A stretch of 6,308 nucleotides of DNA from JAQGMJ01 sp036271855 (GTDB taxonomy: Bacteria; Pseudomonadota; Gammaproteobacteria; Burkholderiales; JAEUOS01). This document shows, piece by piece, positions 1 to 5,034 of the stretch. Location of the stretch: contig DATAZV010000410.1 in assembly GCA_036271855.1 (NCBI GenBank), positions 1 to 6,308 of the forward strand, written 5' to 3'. How positions within the stretch are numbered: the stretch's first letter is position 1; the number at the start of each line of letters is the position of its first letter. The notes under the pieces were generated by a model. It saw only the letters and a program-made list of their open reading frames with translations. It ran no database searches and was not told the DNA's origin. The translations under genes were made by a program, and so were the position numbers.

Positions 1-58
1 AAATCCCACCAAGGCGATCGGCAAGATCAAGGAACTGATGGTCCGGCGCGCGGTGTAG
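1..58 (+). CDS. sdhB: Succinate dehydrogenase iron-sulfur subunit, C-terminal end (partial)
   Basis: Only the last 18 codons are visible. The reading frame starts at base 2 and ends at the TAG at 56-58, giving a tail that reads NPTKAIGKIKELMVRRAV. This basic, helical ending (the GKIKELMVRRAV part) is typical of the SdhB iron-sulfur subunit of succinate dehydrogenase. In the complex SdhB carries the [2Fe-2S], [4Fe-4S] and [3Fe-4S] clusters and passes electrons from SdhA-bound FAD to quinone at the inner membrane. The cluster-binding cysteines lie outside the window, so the call rests on the tail and on the next gene, the SDH assembly factor sdhE. The 5' end is cut off by the window edge. Confidence 0.82.
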   Translation, partial: NPTKAIGKIKELMVRRAV

Positions 59-62
59 CAAG

Positions 63-82
63 TGCGGACCGCAGAGTTTTTT
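63..82 (+). terminator. Weak terminator-like dyad with T6 after sdhB
   Basis: TGCGG (63-67) and CCGCA (69-73) form a perfect 11-base palindrome around A68. As RNA this folds at best as a 4-bp stem, TGCG/CGCA, with a 3-base loop, followed after GAG by six T residues (77-82). The T-run suggests a Rho-independent terminator for the sdh operon, but the stem is very short and there are three bases between stem and T-run. It may be leaky or not functional. Confidence 0.25.
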
Positions 83-90
83 GCAAAGAT

Positions 91-120
91 TTAACCTGCA
101 TTTAATCCGCCTGATGTAAT
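91..120 (+). promoter_or_regulatory. Possible sigma70-type promoter upstream of sdhE
   Basis: TTAACC (91-96, 4 of 6 matches to TTGACA) is followed after 18 bases by TGTAAT (115-120, 5 of 6 matches to TATAAT). The segment is clearly more AT-rich than the flanking genes. Transcription would begin near base 127, leaving a leader of only a few bases before the sdhE ATG at 133. The call is by eye only; such matches arise by chance in AT-rich DNA. Confidence 0.25.
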
Positions 121-132
121 CATTGCCCTACC

Positions 133-402
133 ATGCTCGACTCTACCGACCTTTCCCGCCTGAAGTGGCGCAGCCGCCGCGGCATGCTGGAAAACGACCT
201 TGTCATGGAGAAGTTTTTCGAGCGCCATACCGCCGATCTCACCCCGGAACGGGTGGAGGGCCTGCAGGTGCTGCTCGAATTGCCTGACACCGACTTGTGG
301 GATCTGGTCGCCGGGCGCCTTGAACTGGGCGCCGGCGCGATTCCCGCCACCCGTGAGATGCTCGGCTGGATGCGTACTTGCCGGCTGGCGCAATCGCACT
401 AA
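133..402 (+). CDS. sdhE: SdhE family FAD assembly factor (antitoxin CptB / DUF339 family)
   Basis: This 89-residue protein has the size and pattern of SdhE, the small helical protein that promotes covalent attachment of FAD to SdhA and acts in the cytoplasm before the complex is assembled. The family hallmark RGxxE is present as RGMLE at residues 16-20, within the segment WRSRRGMLENDLVMEKFF. The C-terminal half contains the typical LLELPDTDLWDLVAGR stretch (about residues 47-62). ATG 133 is the only reasonable start: the frame is closed upstream by a TGA at 112-114, no other start lies between, and the next Met (residue 18) would remove the RGxxE arginine and glycine. There is no recognisable Shine-Dalgarno sequence before the ATG. 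The gene lies 74 bases after sdhB and 101 bases before gltA, the usual setting in betaproteobacteria. The older name for the family (ygfY/cptB, toxin-antitoxin) is less likely to describe its role here. Confidence 0.9.
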   Translation: MLDSTDLSRLKWRSRRGMLENDLVMEKFFERHTADLTPERVEGLQVLLELPDTDLWDLVAGRLELGAGAIPATREMLGWMRTCRLAQSH

Positions 403-423
403 TACCGCATATGATGTTGCAGT

Positions 424-441
424 GCGGTCGGCGGCGGTCGG
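424..441 (+). repeat. Tandem GCGGTCGG direct repeat in gltA leader
   Basis: GCGGTCGG occurs at 424-431 and again at 434-441, a period of 10 bases or about one helical turn. It lies directly upstream of the TAGAAT hexamer at 448-453, where a -35 element or an activator site would be expected. The repeats are seen directly; a regulatory role is inference. Confidence 0.35.
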
Positions 442-447
442 AACCGG

Positions 448-453
448 TAGAAT
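448..453 (+). promoter_or_regulatory. Possible -10 element upstream of gltA
   Basis: TAGAAT matches the sigma70 -10 consensus at 5 of 6 positions and sits 50 bases before the gltA start. No acceptable -35 lies 16-18 bases upstream (that position is inside the GCGGTCGG repeats). The nearest TTGCAG, at 417-422, is 25 bases away, which is too far. If it is used, it would probably need an activator. Co-transcription of gltA with sdhE is equally possible. Confidence 0.22.
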
Positions 454-503
454 CCAAAGCACGGACTTAAACGAACAAAGCACACAGGAACCAGGAGCTT
501 TCC

Positions 504-1823
504 ATGAGCGTAACTCCCAGCAACGTCAAGGCAACGCTGTCTTTCTCGGACAACAGCCCGTCGATCGACTTTCCCATCTACAAGGGCACCATCGGCCCCG
601 ACGTGGTCGACATCCGCGCCCTCTACAACAAGACCGGCAAGTTCACCTACGACCCCGGTTTCATGTCAACGGCATCGTGCAATTCGTCGATCACCTATAT
701 CGACGGCGACAAGGGCGAGCTGCTGTACCGCGGCTACCCGATCGAGCAACTGGCGGTGCAGTGCGACTTTCTCGAAACCTGCTACCTGCTGCTCAACGGC
801 GAGCTGCCGAACGCCACCCAAAAGACCGACTTCACCAGCCTGGTGACCAACCACACCATGGTGCACGAGCAGATGAGCTCGTTTTTCCATGGCTTTCGCC
901 GTGACGCGCACCCGATGGCGGTGCTGGTGGGCACCGTGGGCGCGCTGTCGGCCTTCTATCATGACTCGCTCGACATCACCGATCCGCATCACCGCGACGT
1001 CTCGGCCATTCGCCTGATCGCCAAGCTGCCCACGCTGGTGGCGATGACCCACAAGTACACCCTGGGCCAGCCCTTCGTCTACCCGCGCAACGACCTCTCG
1101 TACACCGCCAACTTCATGCGCATGATGTTCGCCGTGCCGGCGGAGGAGTACAAGGTCAACGACGTGATGGTGCGCGCGCTGGACCGCATTTTCATCCTGC
1201 ACGCCGACCACGAGCAGAACGCCTCCACTTCCACCGTGCGCCTGTCCGGTTCCTCCGGCGCCAACCCGTTTGCCTGCATCGCCGCCGGCATCGCCTGCCT
1301 GTGGGGCCCGGCGCACGGCGGCGCCAACGAAGCGGCGCTGAACATGCTGTTCAACATCCAGAAGCAGGGCGGGGTGGAAAAGATCGGCGAATTCATCAAG
1401 GATGTGAAGGAGAAGGACTCCGGCGTCAAGCTGATGGGCTTCGGCCACCGCGTCTACAAGAACTACGACCCGCGCGCCAAGCTGATGCGCGAAACCTGCC
1501 ACGAAGTGCTGAACGAGCTGGGCCTGCACGACGACCCGCTGTTCAAGCTGGCGATGGCGCTGGAAAAAATCGCGCTGGAAGACGATTACTTCGTCAAGCG
1601 CAAGCTCTACCCGAACGTCGACTTCTACTCCGGCATCGTGCAGCGCGCCCTGGGCATCCCGGTATCGCTGTTCACCGGCATTTTCTCGCTGGCGCGCACC
1701 GTCGGCTGGATCGCCCAGTGGAACGAAATGATCTCCGACCCCGAGCAGAAAATCGGCCGCCCGCGCCAGCTGTTCATCGGCGCGCAGCGCCGCGATGTGC
1801 CGGCGATCGACAAGCGTAAATGA
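504..1823 (+). CDS. gltA: Citrate synthase, type II (hexameric, gltA family)
   Basis: The 439-residue product is a full-length citrate synthase, which condenses oxaloacetate and acetyl-CoA to citrate and CoA in the cytoplasm. The three catalytic residues are in their expected motifs: His271 in GPAHGGANEA, His315 in GFGHRVYKNYDPRA and Asp373 in YPNVDFYSG. The ILHADHEQNAST block (residues 231-242) and the C-terminal RPRQLFIG segment are also conserved. The N-terminal beta-rich region (about residues 1-60) and overall alignment to E. coli GltA mark it as the Gram-negative type II enzyme, often inhibited by NADH. Tyr152, Arg170 and Lys174 match E. coli residues 145, 163 and 167 of the NADH site, while Cys206 is replaced by Ala213 and Arg109 by Asn116 (E. 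coli numbering from memory). ATG 504 is preceded by AGGAG at 493-497 with a 6-base spacer. A likely terminator begins at the stop codon. Methylcitrate synthase is less likely given the close match to GltA and the TCA-cycle neighbours. Confidence 0.97.
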   Translation: MSVTPSNVKATLSFSDNSPSIDFPIYKGTIGPDVVDIRALYNKTGKFTYDPGFMSTASCNSSITYIDGDKGELLYRGYPIEQLAVQCDFLETCYLLLNGELPNATQKTDFTSLVTNHTMVHEQMSSFFHGFRRDAHPMAVLVGTVGALSAFYHDSLDITDPHHRDVSAIRLIAKLPTLVAMTHKYTLGQPFVYPRNDLSYTANFMRMMFAVPAEEYKVNDVMVRALDRIFILHADHEQNASTSTVRLSGSSGANPFACIAAGIACLWGPAHGGANEAALNMLFNIQKQGGVEKIGEFIKDVKEKDSGVKLMGFGHRVYKNYDPRAKLMRETCHEVLNELGLHDDPLFKLAMALEKIALEDDYFVKRKLYPNVDFYSGIVQRALGIPVSLFTGIFSLARTVGWIAQWNEMISDPEQKIGRPRQLFIGAQRRDVPAIDKRK

Positions 1824-1848
1824 GGCGTAGGTAGCAACGCCTTGTTTT
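1823..1848 (+). terminator. Probable Rho-independent terminator of gltA
   Basis: AGGCGT (1823-1828) pairs with ACGCCT (1837-1842) to give a 6-bp stem around an 8-base loop; a G-U pair (1822/1843) can extend it. The stem runs directly into a T-rich tract, TTGTTTTG (1842-1849), and more T-rich sequence to about 1862. It overlaps the last base of the gltA stop codon. The short stem and the interrupted T-run make termination likely to be partial. Confidence 0.5.
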
Positions 1849-1859
1849 GATTGGTTTTA

Positions 1860-1916
1860 TTTAGTCAAATGCTGTTTGTGTTATTCTGCAGTCACACAGT
1901 TTTCCTAGAATTGACA
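1860..1916 (+). promoter_or_regulatory. AT-rich promoter candidate region upstream of sucA
   Basis: Bases of about 1843-1950 are much more AT-rich than the rest of the window and lie between the gltA terminator and the structured sucA leader. Several partial sigma70 matches are visible. TGTTATTCT at 1879-1887 is an extended -10 (TG plus TATTCT), with a poor -35, TTTAGT, 16 bases upstream. TAGAAT at 1906-1911 is 5 of 6 for a -10. TTGACA at 1911-1916 is a perfect -35 hexamer but has no acceptable -10 at 15-19 bases. A promoter for sucA-sucB-lpd here is likely from context, but I cannot say which element is used. Confidence 0.4.
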
Positions 1917-1952
1917 TCCTAGATGTAAGCCCCCATCTGACAATTCGGAAGA

Positions 1953-1974
1953 GCGCCAGCCGTCAGGCTGGCGC
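1953..1974 (+). other. Perfect 9-bp hairpin in sucA leader
   Basis: GCGCCAGCC (1953-1961) and GGCTGGCGC (1966-1974) form a perfect 9-bp stem with the 4-base loop GTCA. No T-run follows, so it is not a standard Rho-independent terminator. If transcription starts in the AT-rich segment upstream, this hairpin lies in the 5' untranslated leader of sucA, about 100 bases before its start. An attenuator, an mRNA-stability element or a dispersed palindromic repeat are all possible. Confidence 0.6.
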
Positions 1975-1980
1975 ACAGCA

Positions 1981-2011
1981 CTTCGCCAGGGGCAGGAGCC
2001 CCGCGGCGAGG
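1981..2011 (+). other. Second, two-part hairpin in sucA leader
   Basis: The inner stem GGGGC/GCCCC (1989-1993 with 1998-2002) has an AGGA loop. The outer stem pairs 1981-1987 with 2005-2011 (7 pairs, one of them G-U), separated by a small internal loop (A1988 against G2003-C2004). It begins six bases after the preceding hairpin. The AGGA loop resembles a Shine-Dalgarno core, but no start codon is suitably placed. There is no T-run. Its inner part resembles the hairpin before sucB. Confidence 0.5.
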
Positions 2012-2050
2012 GGGTGCCAAGGTCCAATCCCGAAGCTACCCGCACTGTGA

Positions 2051-2072
2051 TCGAGAAACTCGAGAAAGGTGA
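2051..2072 (+). promoter_or_regulatory. sucA ribosome binding site with adjacent small hairpin and repeat
   Basis: AGGTGA (2067-2072), inside AAAGGTGAG, is complementary to the 3' end of 16S rRNA and lies 5 bases before ATG 2078 and 8 before ATG 2081. It therefore favours these starts over GTG 2069, which overlaps the site itself. Just upstream, TCGAGAAA occurs twice (2051-2058 and 2060-2067), and TCGAG/CTCGA (2051-2055 with 2059-2063) can form a small hairpin with an AAA loop ending four bases before the site. Confidence 0.65.
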
Positions 2073-2077
2073 GCGCC

Positions 2078-4939
2078 ATGATGAAAGAATTTGAAGCGAA
2101 TTCCTATCTCTTCGGCGGCAACGCGCCGTATGTCGAAGAGCTGTACGAGTCCTACCTGAACAATCCGGGGTCGGTCCCGGAAAAGTGGCGCGATTATTTC
2201 GACGCCCTGCAGCACGTGCCCGCTGCCAATGGCGCGGCCGAAGCGCGTGACGTGGCCCATGCCCCAGTGGTCGAGTCCTTCGCCCAGCGCGCCAAGGAAG
2301 GCACGCTGCGCCCCCAGGGCGGCTCCTCCGTCGATCTGTCGGTGGCGCGCAAGCAGGTTTACGTCCAGCAGCTGATCGCCGCCTACCGCTACCTCGGCAC
2401 CCAGTGGGCCGACCTCGATCCGCTCAAGCGCACCGAGCGCCCGCACATCCCCGAACTCGAGCCCGGCTTCTACGACCTGACCGAGCCGGACATGGACATG
2501 ACTTTCAATGCCCAGTCCGTGTATTTCGGCAAGGAGCAGATGACCCTGCGCGAAATCATGCAGGCCCTGCGCGAAACCTACTGCGGCACCATCGGCGCCG
2601 AGTACATGTACATCGGCGACATGGCGCAAAAGCGCTGGATGCAGCAGCGCCTCGAGAGCACCCGTTCCAAGCCGAGTTTTTCGGCCCAGGCCAAGACGCA
2701 CATCCTCGAGCGCCTCACCGCAGCCGAGGGCCTGGAGCGCTATCTCCATACCAAATACGTCGGCCAGAAGCGCTTTTCGCTGGAAGGCGGCGACAGCTTC
2801 ATTCCCTCGATGGACGAGCTGATCCAGCGCGCCGGCGAGCGCGGCGTGCAGGAGATCGTCATCGGTATGGCGCACCGCGGGCGCCTGAACGTGCTGGTGA
2901 ACATCCTGGGCAAGATGCCTTCGGACCTGTTCGAGGAATTCGAAGGCAAGCACCTCGACGACCTGCCGGCCGGCGACGTCAAGTACCACAAGGGCTTTTC
3001 CTCCGACGTGTCGACCCCCGGCGGCCCGGCGCACCTGTCGCTGGCGTTCAACCCCTCGCACCTGGAAATCGTCAACCCGGTGGTCGAAGGCTCCTGCCGC
3101 GCGCGGATGGACCGCCGCGGCGACAAGGACGGCTCGCAGGTCTTGCCTATCCTGGTGCACGGTGACGCCGCCTTCGCCGGCCAGGGCGTGATCATGGAAA
3201 CGCTCAACCTGGCGCAAACCCGCGGCTACGGCACCAACGGCACGGTGCACATCGTGATCAACAACCAGATCGGCTTCACCACTTCCGATCCGCGCGATTC
3301 GCGCTCGACCCTGTATTGCACCGACGTGGTGAAGATGATCGAGGCGCCGGTGCTGCATGTGAACGGCGACGACCCCGAAGCCGTGGTGATGGCGACGCAA
3401 ATCGCGCTCGACTTCCGCACCGAGTTCAAGAAAGACATCGTCGTCGACATCATCTGCTTCCGCAAGCTCGGCCACAACGAGCAGGACACCCCGAGCATGA
3501 CCCAGCCGCTGATGTACAAGCGCATCGCCCAGCACCCGGGTACGCGCAAGCTGTATGGCGACAAGCTGGTGGCCCAGGGCGTGCTGAAGGAAGGCGGCCC
3601 GGACCAGATGGTCAAGGAGTACCGCGACCTGATGGACGCGGGTGAGGCCACCGTCGAATACGTGCTTTCCGACTTCAAGAGCAAGTACGCGGTCGACTGG
3701 ATGCCCTTCCTGAACAAGAAGTGGACCGACGCCGCCGACACCGCGCTGCCGATGGCCGAGCTGCGCCGCCTGGGCGAGCGCATCACCACCATCCCCGCCA
3801 GCTTCAAGCTGCACCCGCTGGTGGAAAACGTCATCGCCAACCGCCGCAAGATGGCCAACGACGAGCTGCCGCTGGACTGGGGCATGGGCGAGCACCTGGC
3901 CTTCGCCTCGCTGGTGGCCTCCGGCTACGCCGTGCGCATCACCGGGCAGGACAGCGGGCGCGGCACCTTCACCCACCGCCATTCGGTGCTGCACGACCAG
4001 AACCGCGAAAAGTGGGACGCCGGCACCTACATTCCGCTGCAAAACGTTTCCGACAAGCAGGCGCCGTTCACCGTGATCGACTCGGTGCTGTCGGAGGAAG
4101 CGGTGATGGGCTTCGAATATGGATATGCTTCATCGGAGCCCAATACGCTTGTGATCTGGGAGGGTCAGTTCGGCGACTTCGCCAACGGCGCCCAGGTGGT
4201 GATCGACCAGTTCATCACCTCCGGCGAAGTGAAGTGGGGCCGCGCCTGCGGCCTGACCCTGATGCTGCCGCACGGCTACGAAGGCCAGGGCCCGGAACAC
4301 AGCTCGGCGCGCATCGAGCGTTTTTTGCAGATGTCGGCCGACCACAACATCCAGGTGGTGCAGCCGACCTCGCCGGCGCAGATTTTTCACCTGCTGCGGC
4401 GCCAGATGGTGCGCACCTTCCGCAAGCCGCTGATCATTTTCACGCCCAAGTCGCTGCTGCGCCACAAGGAGGCGGTGTCCGACCTGAACGAGCTGGTGAA
4501 GGGCGAGTTCCAGACCATCATCGGCGAAGTCGACAAGTCGATCAAGGCGAAGGACGTGACCCGCGTCGTCGTCTGCACCGGCAAGGTGTATTACGACCTG
4601 GTGGCGGCGCGCCGCGAAAGGAAGCTCACCGATGTGGCGATCCTGCGGGTCGAGCAGATGTACCCGTTCCCGCACAAGGTGTTCGCCCACGAGTTGAAGA
4701 AGTACGAGAACGCCGGCGAGATCGTCTGGTGCCAGGACGAGCCGCAGAACCAGGGCGCGTGGTTCCACATCCAGCACAACCTGCTGGAAAACATGGCCGA
4801 CGGGCAGAAGCTTGCCTACGCCGGCCGTCCACCCTCGGCCTCGCCCGCGGTCGGCTACATGGCCAAGCACGCCGAGCAGCAAAAGGCGCTGGTGGCACAG
4901 GCATTCAACAAAACCAAGGGGCTGGTGCTTACCAAGTAG
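2078..4939 (+). CDS. sucA: 2-oxoglutarate dehydrogenase, E1 component (thiamine diphosphate-dependent)
   Basis: The 953-residue product (also called odhA) is a full-length E1 subunit. It decarboxylates 2-oxoglutarate with thiamine diphosphate and transfers the succinyl group to the lipoyl arm of SucB. In order: the N-terminal E2-binding segment (about residues 7-41, SYLFGGNAPYVEELY); the dehydrogenase/ThDP domain with GMAHRGRLN (263-271, His266), FNPSHLE (His328), GDAAFAGQG (Asp363) and NNQIGFTTS (Asn395-396), the ThDP/Mg site; then FRKLGHNEQDTPSMTQP from 461. The transketolase-like pyrimidine-binding domain has GQDSGRGTF and SEEAVMGFEYGY (672-683), followed by HGYEGQGPEHSSAR (from 732) and the C-terminal domain with RVEQMYPFP. 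The length fits the family (about 930-960). I chose ATG 2078 because AGGTGA lies 5 bases upstream and homologues commonly begin MM; GTG 2069 would add three residues. sucB follows after 95 bases. All signature motifs are intact. Confidence 0.97.
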   Translation: MMKEFEANSYLFGGNAPYVEELYESYLNNPGSVPEKWRDYFDALQHVPAANGAAEARDVAHAPVVESFAQRAKEGTLRPQGGSSVDLSVARKQVYVQQLIAAYRYLGTQWADLDPLKRTERPHIPELEPGFYDLTEPDMDMTFNAQSVYFGKEQMTLREIMQALRETYCGTIGAEYMYIGDMAQKRWMQQRLESTRSKPSFSAQAKTHILERLTAAEGLERYLHTKYVGQKRFSLEGGDSFIPSMDELIQRAGERGVQEIVIGMAHRGRLNVLVNILGKMPSDLFEEFEGKHLDDLPAGDVKYHKGFSSDVSTPGGPAHLSLAFNPSHLEIVNPVVEGSCRARMDRRGDKDGSQVLPILVHGDAAFAGQGVIMETLNLAQTRGYGTNGTVHIVINNQIGFTTSDPRDSRSTLYCTDVVKMIEAPVLHVNGDDPEAVVMATQIALDFRTEFKKDIVVDIICFRKLGHNEQDTPSMTQPLMYKRIAQHPGTRKLYGDKLVAQGVLKEGGPDQMVKEYRDLMDAGEATVEYVLSDFKSKYAVDWMPFLNKKWTDAADTALPMAELRRLGERITTIPASFKLHPLVENVIANRRKMANDELPLDWGMGEHLAFASLVASGYAVRITGQDSGRGTFTHRHSVLHDQNREKWDAGTYIPLQNVSDKQAPFTVIDSVLSEEAVMGFEYGYASSEPNTLVIWEGQFGDFANGAQVVIDQFITSGEVKWGRACGLTLMLPHGYEGQGPEHSSARIERFLQMSADHNIQVVQPTSPAQIFHLLRRQMVRTFRKPLIIFTPKSLLRHKEAVSDLNELVKGEFQTIIGEVDKSIKAKDVTRVVVCTGKVYYDLVAARRERKLTDVAILRVEQMYPFPHKVFAHELKKYENAGEIVWCQDEPQNQGAWFHIQHNLLENMADGQKLAYAGRPPSASPAVGYMAKHAEQQKALVAQAFNKTKGLVLTK

Positions 4940-4978
4940 CCTGCCTGGTCCCAATACTCAACCGCAGCACATAACAAT

Positions 4979-5014
4979 GACGCGCGGCCCGGGGTGCGAG
5001 CCCCGGGCTACGTC
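4979..5014 (+). other. Strong GC hairpin in sucA-sucB gap
   Basis: GCCCGGGG (4987-4994) and CCCCGGGC (5001-5008) form a perfect 8-bp stem around a TGCGAG loop. An outer GACG/CGTC pairing (4979-4982 with 5011-5014) can extend it across a small internal loop. No T-run follows, so it is unlikely to terminate by itself. It ends about 10 bases before the sucB Shine-Dalgarno site GGAG (5024-5027). It may protect or process the sucA-sucB message, tune the E1:E2 ratio, or be a copy of a dispersed palindrome. Confidence 0.65.
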
Positions 5015-5034
5015 GCGAATGACGGAGTTGATTC

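Noticed and set aside
200..904. Plus-strand open frame spanning the end of sdhE and the start of gltA
   Set aside because: It is out of frame with two well-supported genes, crosses the intergenic gap, and has an Arg/Pro/His-rich product without a recognised motif.
666..1529. Minus-strand open frame opposite gltA (287 codons)
   Set aside because: It is a shadow of citrate synthase with no recognisable domain and a composition typical of antisense GC-rich frames.
1877..1896. TGTG...TCACA resembling a CRP/FNR-type site
   Set aside because: The half-sites are separated by 10 bases between the 5-mers rather than 6, and the left half is TGTGT, so it does not fit the CRP consensus TGTGA-N6-TCACA.
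1869..1922. 17-codon leader-peptide-like frame in the gltA-sucA gap
   Set aside because: It has no Shine-Dalgarno site, no run of regulatory codons and lies over the promoter candidates, so it may not even be transcribed.
2047..2094. 15-codon GTG-initiated frame overlapping the sucA start
   Set aside because: It has no convincing ribosome site of its own and no recognised product; translational coupling cannot be claimed from the sequence.
2036..4042. Very long open frame (668 codons) on the minus strand antisense to sucA
   Set aside because: It mirrors sucA in a GC-rich gene whose third-position bias removes stops from the opposite strand. Its product is low-complexity, rich in His, Val, Arg, Gly and Ala, with no recognisable domain, while sucA has every family motif.
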